64,000 nt of DNA from Cyprinodon diabolis (GCA_030533445.1 CM060068.1:13049479-13113478); one strand, 5' to 3'; positions 27,815 to 41,121 are shown, counted from the stretch's first letter. Made by a program: numbers and translations. The notes: generated from the sequence alone by a model not told the origin.

Positions 27815-28395
27815 AAGAAAAAGTTAATTTCGGGTTGAGTTAAACTTTCCCCTGAAAACTCTGAAACCTAGGAATTAATGATTACTTCAGAATGTGTATA
27901 AGGAAACTTTTTATTTTTAAAGTTGGTAATGTCTTATTTTTTATAGCTGCAATGTTGAAAATGTTCATGTTTCTTAAAAACAAATATGCTCTTACACTCA
28001 TTAATATCTCAACTGGTAATTTTGGTAGGAATTTATCAGGGTGGGGCAGTGTGCTTGTCTGTATTTGTGTATGGCAGGAGGGGCATATGCGGTAGGGGGC
28101 CAGTGCCCCAGTAAAGCTTTGTGCCTAGCAACGCCCCTGCCAACGACAACAAACTATATTTTCTGGGCTGCTTGCTGAGCATTGAATGAGATGGAAATCC
28201 ACTCACACAGACCAATATCTTCTTTTTGACTCACACCACCCACTGGAACACAAATTCATTCATTGGAACATTACAACACCGACCTGAGAATGTCCCTACT
28301 AAAACGGAAGGGAAGCACAAAGAACAGAAACACATCGAAGATGCTCTTCAACCTGTGGATACCCAAACTGGTGTTTGTCAAATCAGCAAAGAAAT

Positions 28396-30159
28396 TATTA
28401 TTTATTTATTTAGAAACATTTATTTATTATTTATTTTTTTTTTTTTCTCCCGATGGGGGGAGCGGTTGTTGGCAGGTCAATGTCTGGTGTCTACTGTTGC
28501 ATTGGGGGGGCTTTTCTGCTTGGCATTCTTTTTCCGGGGGGGGATTGGCATGGCTGTTCTCTCGGGGGGCTGCCCCGTTGGGTGGGGGTCCTGCTGGTGG
28601 CGCGCTGCTGGTGTGTGGGGGTCTGGGCGGCTCCGGCGGGGTTGGTGTTGGGGGGCTGGTGTGGATGGGCTGGCTGCGTTGATTGGGTCTTCGGGTGGGT
28701 TTTCCCGCTTGGAGGCATGGTGGAGCTGCTTTGGTCCTGCTGATCGCAGCGGGTGTGGCTGCGGGGTGGGAGGGGGTTGGAGAGGCTCCGACCGGCGAGC
28801 GTCGGGGGGCCGGGGCGGCAGAGGTGCTTCAGCGGCATGTTGGGGGCTTGTGCGGGCGGAGAGGGGGGGCGGCAGGCGCGGCTGTGCTGCTCTGGCTTGG
28901 TCCGGTGGGGGAGAGGCGTGGTTAGCTCCGCTCTAGCTCTGTGCTGCCCGCGGGCTGCTGGGGGGAGGTGGTTGCGCCGGCTACGGTCTGCTCTTCTGGC
29001 GGTCGGGCGCCGGGCGGCTTTTCTGCTCAGTTCTGTGCGCGGTGTGCTGCGCTGCACGCTGTTGGCGTCTGTCTTGGTGGGGCGGGGCCGCGCTTTTGGC
29101 CTGGGGGGTGTTTTGGGGGGGTTCCGCGGCGCTCGCGGCCGGTTCGCGGCGGATGCGCGTGGGCCCCGGTGGTTGGCGTGGCAACCTGTGTGTTTTTCGG
29201 GGGTGGTGCGGTCACATTGGGTGTTGCAGCTGGTCGCCGGGGCTTGGTGCCGGGGGGCGGGGCGTGTTTCGGCGCTCTGTGGGGCCGGGGCTTTTCGGTC
29301 GGTGCCGTGGGGGGGCTGGTGTTCTTTGCCCGGCCCTACTTCAGGGTGGCCGCCTGCCAGCGGAGCCCGCGGACTCGCCTCCGCGGCTCCCCGGGGCGCC
29401 GGCATGGCGGTGGCTGGGGGGCTTCTTGGGGGCTGTCTCTCCTCCTCCCTTGGTGGGGGTCCGATTTCCGGGGCTGGCCCCTCCTTGGTGCCTTCGCTCT
29501 TGGGGTCCCTTTGGGCGCCTGGGGCTTTGGGTCTCCCGGCGCTGGACTCAGTGCTCTGGGGGGTGTGCTTCTCCAGCTCTCCACAACCACTATTGAGCAT
29601 TTTTTCTATGGATAAACTTTACATGCACAAGTGCACCCTCACAAATAATTAAAGGTGCTTGGCTCCAGGTACTCAGAGATTCACTTCCATACAGAAAACC
29701 CACATCCGTATCTTCAGGTAACACAGAGTACACGTCAGACTTTATAATATTACTTTAGCGATAGTTTCAAGGTGTTGATTTATTGTATGTCTCGTACCAT
29801 GTCTTTCGGTTGTGCTGTTTTTTTTTCATCTCCTTACAGGTGATGAAGCAGACTGAAAATGTTTTGTCATTGTCTCATTTCTCTTCTTTCTTTCATCTTT
29901 TCTCTTTCTTTTTTCCTTTTCTTCTTATGTTTTTCTGCTCTATTTACATTGCAGTGTCCATATAAACTGTAAAACTCCCTGCATAATTATAATAAAGCAA
30001 TTTGTATGCATGAAACAAGTGGAGCTATATGGCAATTGCCATACTGCTACACTTGTGAAAGTAAAATCTGTTGGGCTCTTTTTGGCATCAAGACAATTAT
30101 CCTTATTACCACATTGCCAGACAGGACACTGTAAAAAAATAGAAATAAAAAAATAAAAT
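28396..30159 (+). mobile_element. 5'-truncated L1-like retrotransposon insertion with G-rich segment
   Basis: The insertion is bounded by a 16-bp target duplication, AAATCAGCAA[A/G]GAAAT (28380-28395 and 30160-30175, one mismatch), and ends in an A-rich tail (30131-30159). This is the footprint of target-primed insertion in plus orientation. The body holds 1.1 kb of extremely G-rich plus-strand sequence (about 28450-29600), then pyrimidine-rich tracts and AATAAA near 29990. No reverse transcriptase is left, so only the 3' untranslated end inserted. L1/Tx1 assignment is by resemblance. Confidence 0.72.
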
Positions 30160-30225
30160 AAATCAGCAAGGAAATCTTAAACACGCGCAGCAGAATATAT
30201 TGGTGAGGACATTAAACGCAAAACA

Positions 30226-30720
30226 TTGCCATCCCATTTGGTCCTGGAGTCTGAAAAACTCAAGAGGATTTTCTCCAAACACAAAATTTCAGTACATTTC
30301 AAACCAAACAAGACCCTTAAACAGAGACTAGTGCATCCTAAAGACAAAACCCCCAGACCAAATATAATGAAAGTGGTGTATGCAGTTCAGTGCAGAGAAG
30401 AAGGCTCGGATCTTTATATTTGAGAAATCAAACTACCTCTCAACAGATGCATGGCCCAACACAGAAGAGCGACCTCCTTGGGACAGGTCTCTACAGTACA
30501 TCTACACCTTATGGACAGAGGACATTCTTTTGAGGACCAGAATTTTCTCATTTTGGACAAAGAAAATAGGTGGTTTGAAAGGGGCTTGAAGTAGGGCATT
30601 TAAGTTAACAAAGAAAAACCAACAGAGGGGGTGGACTCAGATTTCAGCTTTCAAAACCTGCAATGCAGCAATTGAGGTAATTCCTTCCCGCTATCATCGC
30701 AACCACTTTACAGGGAAACA
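30226..30720 (+). pseudogene. Penelope-like GIY-YIG endonuclease relic
   Basis: The reading around 30370-30590 gives VVYAVQC, LYI followed by a stop where the glycine of YIG is expected, then MAQHRRATSLGQ, HLHLMDRGHSFED and NRWFERGLK, the usual order of the Penelope GIY-YIG nuclease that nicks target DNA. Stops after YI and after GLK inactivate it. The upstream part (LVHPKDKTPRPN) is the linker region. Confidence 0.8.
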
Positions 30721-30770
30721 GAAGTCCTCGCCTATTGTCAATACCACTAACTGTTGATCATGCGGATCGG

Positions 30771-32389
30771 CAGTTCCTTTTTTGATTTAAGTATATACAT
30801 TACAATATGTGATCTGGTGAAACTGAATCACAAAATCCCCTGATTTAGACCAAACATATACACAACAAATCCAAACTGTTCATGCAAACAAAAGTTTTTT
30901 TGCAGGTTATTTTTTTTTCTTAGTTACCATATGCTGGGTTTATATAGCTGTTACTGATTTTCTAAGGAAAAGGTCAACTATAGCCAGTTTCTACGTTGAC
31001 AGCCTTGTTTACACTATACATATCTCCATTAAAATCCTCTCTTCATGTTGTGTTTTCTCCTAAGTATTGATTCAAGCAGAGAATACATTTTGCTCCCTTA
31101 TTGTAACCCTGTTGAAACAATAAGAGATTAACACTCTGTATAAGTTTTTACTCAGAGGGTAAAGTTCAAGAAAGGGACAAGAGCCCAAGAGATCTGCAAA
31201 GCTCTTTGTACTTTATACTCCTGTATAGTGGTAGGTTTTAATTCGTAGTTTTCTGAGAGGAGCATAAAATAGCTGAGTATATGAAGCCTATAGGTAGAAG
31301 TATGGAGTTCTTTATTTCTCTGCCTTTGAGGAGCACAGAAGCATCAATTTTCAAACATACTTAAACTGTTGGAAATTTCAAGTATACAATCAGAAAACAT
31401 CTCCCATTACCTAAATGTCAGGTTATTTTGCTTAGCAAACAGATAAGGTAATTTGTAGAGCTACTCAGGCTCAGATGGAAACAAATGGTGTTGCACAGAG
31501 TGGTTTAAGGACCTTTGGGACACAGTTAGAGGTATCTAATATTTTTCTGAAGAAATTGCCTGAATTGGATGCATCTCACAGTATGAACATGCAAAATCTC
31601 CTCTACTGGTATGTTTTATTCCTGAGAATCAGACTGTCAAAATAAAGCCTTGGATAAAATTTCATATTAAAATGGACATGTAAAATCAGATTTTTGTTAA
31701 AATCATGTTCGCACAAAAAGAAAGATTATTCTAAATCTGTACACAGAAAAAGTGGGATATATGAGAACTTCGATGGCAGAAAATGGCTGAAGAAAATGTC
31801 ATTTTGATGCTGTTTATCATATGATTTTATTTTATTCTTTGGTTTTATTCTTTCTTTAAATGATGCGGGACAAGATTTGGATAGATTTTGTTTGTGTTAT
31901 TTTGTTTATAGTCAATATGAAATTTTCCCTATAGTCTAAGTCTGTTCTTTTATAGAAATAACTTAAAAGATAGTCTAGGTCTTTTCTGCACTCTACAAGA
32001 ATGTTTACAGTGAAAGAAAAACTTTTTCCAGTTTTATGCTCTGTTTGCATAAGATCAACCTGTGCCTAATTTAAATATGATATAAACTGGATTATGAGTG
32101 AGTCACATAAAAGCAGAATAAACCGTAAGTCAGGATCTTTAAGGATAATCAATTTTATTGGTCAATCCAAATGTACAATACAATTAATTTTTACCTCTGC
32201 ATTTTAATTCTGAGTCATCTGTGGGTAACTTGGAGGGCTAAGAGTCTTGCTCAGGGACCCAGAGTGGCAGGCTGTGGAGTTCAAACAGGGAGCTTGAAGC
32301 TTTCCAAAATGCAAGGACTCTGCTCTGACCAAAAAAACAACCAACTGAACAAACTATTATAAATTATATCGGAGGACCCAGTATTCAAA
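30771..32389. other. Intronic DNA, nothing recognised
   Basis: AT-rich sequence without coding frames, terminal repeats or splice-flanked exons that I can support. Confidence 0.45.
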
Positions 32390-33190
32390 GCAAGACAGAC
32401 AGTGGGGTTACTCAAAAGCATTTATTAAAAATGTTGGATCTGCAGTAACAACAGCTAGGGCATCTATCGCAGGAACCTCTGCAGAAAGGAAACACAGGTT
32501 AGTGACCATGTAAGTCTAATGGAGGAAGATTATGAATGCGAGTCACTAACCTGGTTTACCAGTTCATTCCAAGCCCAGAGAACAAGCCAGTTGGCTGCCA
32601 ACAAGACGTTGCTGGCGTCGCCCAGAGTGTCCCAAACAGTGCAACTCCGGTGGATGGAGATCAAGCAGGGGACCAGATTCTGGCAGAAAAAGGAGGGTAG
32701 GAAAACCCAATGGCAAAGCCAAAGCCGGTGTCGAGGACATGCTCAGGATTCAGAACCAGGAGATGAGAAGTCCTAAGAGGTTCCAAAGGGAAATCCAGGT
32801 TGGTGACAGGAAACAGCTCCAAGTTCAGTAAGCAGGCAGAATCTAGCAGGTCAGGCAAACAGATCAGACAGGAACAAGCAGGCTGAGTGGTTGAGAGGCA
32901 AAACAGGTCAGGATCAGGTAATCAGAAACACTTATGCAATGTTGGCACACTCTCCCCACTTGCTCGAGAGAAAATCTGGTGCTGATGACTGGTTAGAGGG
33001 CTGGTTAAATAGAAGCAGGAGCAGGTGGGTCAGATGAACAGTAAGTAGAAACTGGGCAGAGTTAGGCAGGAGAATGAAATGAGTAATTAAGCCAGTAATC
33101 TGCTCCAAGATCATTACAAAAATAAAGCAATATCCTCCTAGCATTTGTCCTGACAGTGCTTTTTCCTTTTGGAGCCAGAAAAAATATTTT
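32390..33190. repeat. Purine-rich interspersed repeat, copy 2
   Basis: Longer relative of 12060-12545, sharing order and wording over its second half. It contains AATAAA-like and CAGG-rich stretches but no protein. The end at 33148-33156 (GTCCTGACAG) resembles the end of copy 1 (ATCATGACAG), which favours an LTR-type element in minus orientation. No matching target duplication was found. Confidence 0.45.
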
Positions 33191-36100
33191 TGTATCTGTC
33201 ACGTTCCTCAGACATAAACATTGCTCTAAGCTGTCGTCATCTGCTGGCAATACTTACTTTTGCATCCATCAACTTGCCAGCTCCAAGCCTTTAGCTCATA
33301 TTTAAGGGAACACCAACCTTCATATTGTACTATAGTGCTACTAGTAACTATGAGTCATGGCATTTTTTGCACATTTTCAAAATTGACTTTTCCTCTTTCT
33401 TTTAACACCTCTGCTTGGAAAGTGACTTCCTCCTGTGCAATAATACCTTTGGTTACATGGTCTTATTAAGGAAAATACAGACAAAAGGCCTAGGTTTACT
33501 AACAATGAGGCCAAAACCAAACCTCTGTAATTAAATCTGAATGGTGATTAAATTCAGATGCAACCAGACATGACTTGGTGCCTCGAGATTGATCTGCAGG
33601 AATCTGATTGGACAGAATGCCTTGCACTGTCAGGGCATAGGGAAAAATTCAGGATAATCAACATTACTGGGTTGAAATTTAAAAAAAGAGAATGCTGATA
33701 TGCAATAGTTGATAGCAGAATATCTTTTAAACAAATGAAATGTGTGCTGCTATGTAACCACACTTAAGTTTCTGGTCATCTTATCAGGATATTCCCACTC
33801 ACTGCTGGTGAATTTATTTTGGATTGTAACTACTGTTTCCAACCAATTATATTTTTGTTCTTTTTCTTCTTTAGGGGAAAAAAAAAATTCAAGTGCTCTT
33901 TCTTGCTAGTATGTATGGCCTAGCAATTTTAGATTGCATGTTACTACAGGTACCTTAAAATCTAATAGTTATTTCTTAAAATGTTTTGATACCATTCATT
34001 TATGTGGAAGGATTGCTTAAACATGCTACAAAATTACACGATTACACCTACTGTACAGTACCTTATTTATAGTTAAAGCTTTTCTGACAAATTTTCTGCA
34101 TTTCATATTTTAACATCTTTTTGTACGACCTGTCATGTTACAGTATGTACAAAGTTTTTGCATATCTGCCCTGTTGTCCATCTAAAGTTAATCACTGAAA
34201 AAGAGCATATTTTTAAATTTAGATCATGTTCTCTCAAACCTTACAATCGAATTATTCTGCTGTAGTGTGTTGCAGAGTGGACATAAATGCAAGTAGTGAG
34301 TCTGCAGGCTGGCGAGGAAAGAAAATAAGATTTTATTAATAAAACAAAAGGCATTGTAGTTGCAGGAAATCTGTAGAACACAGAATCCAAATCAATCAGC
34401 TTAGCGTGACAAGAATATAAGCAAGACTTGATAATGCATTCAACACAAGAAAGAAAAGGATTTACCAGCAACCAAATAGAAATCCTTGAAATATACATGC
34501 TGATGAAGTAAATTATGGATGGAAGATGTTATGTTTTACAAACTACAATCTATCGGGTTGAAATCAAGGAATTTGACGATTTAGAAACAAACCAAAACAG
34601 ACAAAAATAATGACATGAAATTATAGAAAACTAGTAAAACTTAACATCAGGAATGAAAGAGCACTTACAGTACTTTTAATTCAACTTTTATTTTCAACAA
34701 AGGAAAATTATGTAGTTCCCCTTCATTTCTGAATAATGAGCAACAAGTTCTGTTAAAAAGATATTTACACAATTCAGAGCATAAGCCAATGTCAAAGAAG
34801 TTGATCCTAGTTTTGGAGTAGGTATATTCCAATAGGTGTCAATGTCTCACCTACACTGTAAATAACCTCGGTTTGGGAAAAAAAAGAAAACTAGCTCTAA
34901 TAAGAGAAACGAACAAGTGAAATATGTGGCCAGTTTAAATGATTTAAAACAACTTAAACAGTGAACTAAATTTTAAATAAAATAAAAAAATCAACTTAAT
35001 AAGTCTTTCCATCATCTTTAGTTTGCATGAAGTAGTAATTCGTGTCTGTACAGTAGTTACTAAGTGTCGTTTTAAAGGGTTCATTACAGTCAATTTGGCT
35101 AGATCTAACTCACTAGGGCACACAATAAACAATATTGTATTGACAGCAACAAGACAAGATGAGATTTTAACTGTTCCCAGTTTTTCTGCTTACATTGTTG
35201 GTTCTTGGGCTCTAAAGTAGCATAAATAACTGCTGATATGGCTCACCCATCGGCTTATTCCCCACGGCAGAGTGAAGTTGTTTTGACACCTCCCTCTGCT
35301 CCCTCTCCTTGCAGAGTCAATGCCACTGAGTGTGGAGGCTGCTGACTCGAATATACTCTGTTTCTTTGTAAGTGATGGCTGACATGAGTGATTTCCTACC
35401 TTGTGCACTGCACTGGATGGCGACCAAACTGAAACCTGCAACCTCCGTGACATTAGTGAACCTAACAATAACAACAGCAGGATCTTTTCACAACTGTCCA
35501 TCTCTTTCTGCCAAACTGGTCAATATTATGTTGCTGATGACAAGCCCAGAAAAGCCACTGGAAACATGGACGATTGGATGTCAGTGAAGATAAAATTCTA
35601 AAGAAACATGTTTGGCAAGCTGATGTAGCTTAGACACTAATTGGTCATCCAGGCCAGTTTGTCACAGTCTAGATGGCTGTTGACTTGGACTTCATCGAGT
35701 TCACCTTATTGCAGCTTTCACCTAAAAGCTCCCTGGCTGAAGAAATGTGATTATTAAGTTTTAAGGAAAGTCAATGCCATTTTTCTGTGGATATAGAGCA
35801 GAAAAAATAGCAATGACAAAAATTAATTGGTTAGTGGGCGTCCAGAGCAGAAATCATGTTGAAATTGCATGCAGTAGGCAGTGATATTATTTCTGAGTAA
35901 GAGCCCTAACTACAGATCCCTGTATTAATAATGCAAGAGGACCCCAGGGGGCAGCCATCTCTCCACACAACACTACACCCTCAAACATAATATGCATGCA
36001 TACACAAGTTGTAGCTTCATGCTGTTATGTCATTTGTTTCCAGATAGTTTTGTGGCTTTTTGTTTGCAAATATACTAATTAGTTCCTTCTGTTTTCAAAG

Positions 36101-39100
36101 ACAGTAATTGGTAATTATTTTTTTTTTTTTTGGTAGTTTGTAAGAGAACAAAGATACATTACAGACATAGAAATAAAATGTTTACTATAGATAGTTTTAA
36201 AAAGTAAACTTGAGCATCTAGCACATATGTTAAGTCTACACATTAGAAGACGAACATACAAGGTACCTTTGCACATCTTATCTAAGAATATAGTCACTTG
36301 TGGGGTTTTAGACTAGATAACATTGCATGCTGTATGATTAAAGGCATTCAGGTCAATTCAATTCTAGCTCATGAAAATCAAATCCCCATCGTGAAGAATG
36401 AAACTGTTAGACGTGGGAAAAAAAACTGTAAGAATATTCATATATCAGTTCCTAGTGTCAGGGCATAGGTTTTAAAACATTTTATTTTGGGAATGCTAAT
36501 GATTTTCTTGATGCTATCCCTACAGTTAAAGTATTTGTAGTGAAAATGCTGGAATTATTGAAGTTTAACACTGTTTATGCTGTAAAGAGCACAAAGCAGT
36601 ACAGTGTTGACCCTGCCCCACTTTTCTCTGTATACCACCCACAATTGTCCCCTGCTAATAAGAAGGGCAAACTGTACTGTTTAGAAAAAACAAAACAAAA
36701 ACAATAATAATAGGGAAACATCCACTAAAGCTCTGGTAAATGTAAAAGTTAGCGAGCGAAGAGTGGAATATTTAATACAATATGGCATCTATGCTGACAA
36801 ATGAACCTGTTTGTAATACTATGTGATTGTGTGTGTGAGGGGGAAGCCTGCAAGAACAGACTGAAGACAAATATAGACATATGTATGTTCTTTTTTGTTT
36901 ATTTAATGGAACATGTATAAACAGGAAATAGTGGGAAACCCTGCAATTAGTAAACTTACCTCCATATGATTACCGGAACAGGTGAGATTAATTAGCGGAA
37001 TATGGAAGCGCTGAATGAAGGATCTGGGGGAGAAAACAAGGAATATATGAATAATAATTTGAGTGTACACAGCTAATTACCAAAATATGAACAAAAATGG
37101 TGCCAAGAGTTACAATGCCACTCAGGAGCAAGTGTTATATATTTCACAGCATATAAAACAATATGGATTATTTAAGAAATGGATTAATTGCTACATATGA
37201 TTGAGTTAAACTATTCAAATGAATTATATCACCTTAGCAGCTTTAAGAATAATTGTTACTTTTCATCCTTAATGTTATTAGATTATGTAAATGCCTTTTT
37301 ACTCTACCATAATATTTGTATAAGGCTCTCATATGGTGTGCATTTCATTAAGATGACTAGCAGACCTAAATTAGGATAAAACTTTCTACTTTGTTTTTCC
37401 CATTTTAACTTTTAATATGTTTTCTGCCTGCATCTCATTTTCCATCCCACAAATGTGAAGGTTAACTTATAGAAATCTGTATATGCAGAGTTTTATTTCA
37501 TGGTTGCTTTGTGTAAAGTGTACCAATCTGAAATAATTATCTGGGTGGGAGCGATGGTGAACCATGACAGTGAATTCCCACGCAGCGTAAATTCTCACTT
37601 AGTTCAAAACAATTATGATAAATGCAGCTTCGACTCAGGTGCTGCAGCAGCCAGCAAATCACTGCTTAGTTAGGTGCACTTAGGAAATGTGGGTTTATGA
37701 GGAAATGTAAGAATGTTCTCTTACAGTTTTTTTTTTATTTAATTTCATTCTTACTTATTACCTTATATCTCTACCTTGAATCAACTTTACTCCTTTTTTT
37801 TTTACTAAAACAACACATCTGTCACTATGCGGACATTAGATGATGTTGATGCCTATTTTGTAGCTTAATTTTCTTTAATGGTGTTATTGATAGTACAGTT
37901 ATAGGTTCTTTATTAATACTGTTAATACTTTATATAATAGACACAAGCTTCAAGTATTTTGCTTTCTCTTTTTTGGATTTATTTTCTTTAAACCATATTT
38001 TATCACAATTAAATTTTTGTAGGTGGTAGCCCCTAGCTTTTCTTTATTTTTTCAGAGGACAACCTTCTTCAGCTGCACACATACAACATATTTTGATGTT
38101 TTAGATGTTTTAACTTTATGGTTAAAAGGTTCTCAAACTTCCTAGGGGGGTATTTTACATTTATCTCATGAGGCGTTACCAAGGCTCTTTTTTCATGCAT
38201 TTATTGTATCCGCCTATCTTCAGAGTGTATCCCTGGGAACTAAAAAATAACAAACAAAGAACAGATATGCCCTAGAGCTGTTATTGTTAAACCATATATC
38301 TTGTTGTAGTGGCAAGTTCAGCAAAGTTAATGATACTACGCCTTGCAAGTGTACATCTAAAAACGATGTCTCAGCCGCCACTGGCATTGTTTTGACAATT
38401 TGATGTCATTCCTCTTTTTTTTTCATTTCTTTTCCACTCTTCGTAAAAACAAAAAAAAATATTACAGATATATTAATTTGAGGGTAGAATCTTTCTGCAT
38501 TGTTGATGAATAGACACATATCAAATCTTTAGTTTACTTTGTGTCACTAATTTTACTGACTAATTTGCTTGTCATTTTTATTTAAGACGAAATCAGCATA
38601 TTTCTTAACATGGCTGAAAGAGGAAAACGGAAGGACGACTTTCAAAACTATCTCAGTGCCAAAAGAAATTCAATGTAGAGAGCTGTTCATTAAATCAAAT
38701 TTCATTATTTCAGTGTTTAACCAAAGGCTTTGAAGAGAGTATTGTTTGCATACTGGTTATTTGTCATATATTACAGTATCAGTAACTGTTACAAAAATAA
38801 TTTTATTCAATGATTGCTGCAAAGCAACAACAGATCAGTTAAAGTATATTTTATTTTACAATGAAGTACCTTATACTATTTCCACTATGAATGACATGTG
38901 CAGCTGGAAATAAGATACAGTATCTTTCCGATAACAGTTCTCAGTGCTACAGAAAGAAGAATACGTAACAGAAAGAAGGAAAAAATATTGTAGCATAAGA
39001 GATTTTTGCTTTTAATTTGGTTCTTTATTCATTTTAAGATATTGAGCATCTCAAACCTAAACCCAGATACATTAATACTCTAAAGTTGTTTGATTTCAAT

Positions 39101-39310
39101 GAAGACAAAACCCACTGCTGACACAAGAGAACATGACAGCTGGTTTCACATTTGATAAGATGACAATATTATTTCAGAAAATTATTGGACACAATGATGA
39201 AAAAAGCAGACACGTATTAAATTTAAGTTTCCCATAATAAATTTGCTTCAGAACTGAGTCAGCAGCACAACCCCAGACCAACACAGCACCTCCAACATAT
39301 TTAGCTGTCA
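33191..39310. other. Long intronic stretch without a recognised gene
   Basis: Mostly AT-rich. 35260-35600 has exon-like wording (an acceptor CTTGCAG at 35315, then a cysteine-containing frame) but no THSD7 match. 37540-37700 is less AT-rich and could be a conserved non-coding segment. At 38369-38383 an isolated CAGCCGCCACTG matches the end of the hAT family at 23345, without a partner end. Confidence 0.35.
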
Positions 39311-39413
39311 CTATATATATAGTATATATATATATGTCAGTATATATATAGTGTTATGAAGAATGGCCTAAGACTTAGAGGATCTGACGATCATTCCGAG
39401 CACTTTGCATTTG

Positions 39414-39565
<152 letters not shown>

Positions 39566-40150
39566 ATCTGTCTGTCCATTTCTCTCTCTTTCTCTATCTA
39601 GATAGATGTGGAATACAATATTTAGATCAAATTAGATTACACAATAAAGCATTAGGGAATGTTTTCAAGGGCGTGTTTATGTAAAATATCTTTGAATTGC
39701 ATGTGATAGGAGTATATTGTTAGGAACAACAATAATAATAATCATTTAAAATATTTATTAATGAAAGTATTTTTAACTCCAACTGTTGCTAACTTTTTTT
39801 TACCTTATTTTATCTGCACACCTACAGTACACCTCGACACACATTATAATTTCTTATCGAACTTTATTCTGCTTAATAAGACATCAAGCTATGCTTTTAA
39901 GTTCAATGAAGTTTTATTTTTTAGTTTCCCTTGTGTTTTGCTTTACACGGGTGAGATTCTTTCATTTGTTGATTTTAAGTTTCTAGTTAAAACTATTCCA
40001 CCTTATCAATCTAGAATTAAAAAAAACTCTAAAAACTTTAAAATGTTTCTCTTACTATGCTTTTCATTAAATTAATGCTTATTTTCTGAGATAACTCAAT
40101 CTAATTGTAAGGTCACAATTTGAACAGATGTGCTATTATGTCATGTTTAG

Positions 40151-40342
40151 GTGTCGACGTGCCTGACATCCACTGTGCAGACGTCCATCCACCCACTGAG
40201 GAGGCCTGTGATGTTCCCTGTTCTGCAGACTGTGTGGTAGGCTCTTGGTCCTCTTGGTCATCCTGCTCACACAGCTGTGCTACAAAGACTGCGGAGGGCA
40301 AGCAGAGTCGCACTCGCACAGTATTAGCCATTCCAGGAAAAG
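40151..40342 (+). CDS. thsd7a: THSD7-like internal exon B (TSP1 domain core)
   Basis: A 192-base exon between TGTTTAG and AAG|GTACAG. The frame gives about 63 residues with EACDVPCSADCVVGSW, then the hallmark WSSWSSCSHSC and EGKQSRTRTVLA. WSSW is a C-mannosylation-type tryptophan motif, and CSHSC matches the start of the TSP1 O-fucosylation pattern. Phase 1 on both sides lets it join exon A through a shared glycine codon and exon C through a shared aspartate codon. The protein part lies outside the cell. The intron before it is 28.2 kb and holds most of the transposon cluster. thsd7a is favoured over thsd7b from recalled wording only. Confidence 0.88.
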
Positions 40343-41104
40343 GTACAGTAACATTAAATTCCCTCAGATTACTTAAAATCATTCTTCTTCCTATGTGTAA
40401 AACACGTATATCATTCCATTATGTTACTCCTCTAATATGATATACATTTAAAACAGAGACAATAAAACTGTACAGGTTGAATGAAATGTGCAATGAGTTA
40501 GGGTAAAATTAAAGTTTATGAAATGGAGCTGAACAATGGAGTTATCTAATTGGTTGCAAATTATAGGTTGTTGAAAAATGCATTTGTGCATTTAGTAACG
40601 TCAGGTGAGTCTCAGAAATCCACACACAAATGCAGTGAAGTTCAAAGACCACTGGTAGTTTGTAAATCAAGATAAAATTGCATATACTGTACATCACAAG
40701 TACTTTTGTGGATCTTGTTTATTTGAATCCTTGTGTCTATGTGTGGATCTTTTCTTGTGCATAAGTGGGTATTTGAGTTTGTTAATAGTGAGACCCTTCT
40801 AGCCCCATATAAAGCTTCAGTTTGTCACTCAAAGGTCCAAGTCTAAGCAAAGGAGAAATCAAAGGGCCGTCTTTACAAAAGAGTGAGGACAGTCTTTAAC
40901 AGATCCTGCCATCAGATGTTCTTGTAGACGTACAAGTTCTCCCAATGAGTGGTGTTAGCGCTGGTACCACAAAGGACATTTTCCACAGCTGTGATCCATT
41001 CTCCATCTTCAGGCGCATGGTGATATACATCCTAAGTTCTCCTGAATTATTATAACTGAAATAAAGGACTAAGAAGAACTCATATTAGTATAGAAGGAAA
41101 CAAT
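40343..41104. other. Intronic DNA, nothing recognised
   Basis: First part of the 6.3-kb intron between exons B and C. No coding frame or element boundary is visible up to an A-rich run at 41105-41122. Confidence 0.45.
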
Positions 41105-41121
41105 AAAAAAAAAAAAAAAAA

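Larger units (their letters stand above)
26776..28139 (+). mobile_element. hAT transposon relic (ZMYM/TTF-type transposase)
   Basis: The right end is sharp: reverse complement CAGGGGCGTTGCTAGGCAC, ending at 28139. The left end CAAATGCGTAGCAAG is a weaker match (10 of 15), and no 8-bp duplication is visible, so the left limit is approximate. Inside are a spliced transposase remnant and a hairpin at 26926-26981. Most of the transposase catalytic core is absent between about 27457 and 27500. It lies within the Penelope-like reading frame. Confidence 0.72.
24890..30770 (+). mobile_element. Penelope-like element, split by nested insertions
   Basis: Plus-strand fragments of one Penelope-like retroelement (reverse transcriptase plus GIY-YIG endonuclease) lie in the expected order. 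24890-25206 has the early reverse transcriptase (NIDKEGTPI, LAPLVGNSPHHKE). 26599-26775 has the catalytic region (IVANLYMKEMENGALDSF, FRDVNDTYIKI, where a YVDD-type box is expected). 28140-28395 has the thumb region (LQHRPENVPTKTEGKHKEQK). 30160-30770 has the GIY-YIG region (VVYAVQC, MAQHRRATS, RWFERGL). Stops and frameshifts abound. The intervening DNA consists of younger insertions listed separately. Roughly 60 residues around the LTR insertion also seem missing. Confidence 0.78.

Noticed and set aside
28491..29652. Long open frames of 369 (minus) and 299 (plus) codons
   Set aside because: They arise from the extreme G/C strand bias of a retrotransposon 3' region. The predicted proteins are proline/arginine or glycine/tryptophan-rich without domains, and several frames are open at once.
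40120..40440. Read-through frame around THSD7 exon B
   Set aside because: The sequence before TTTAG and after GTACAG is intronic. Only 40151-40342 has TSP1 composition and compatible phases.
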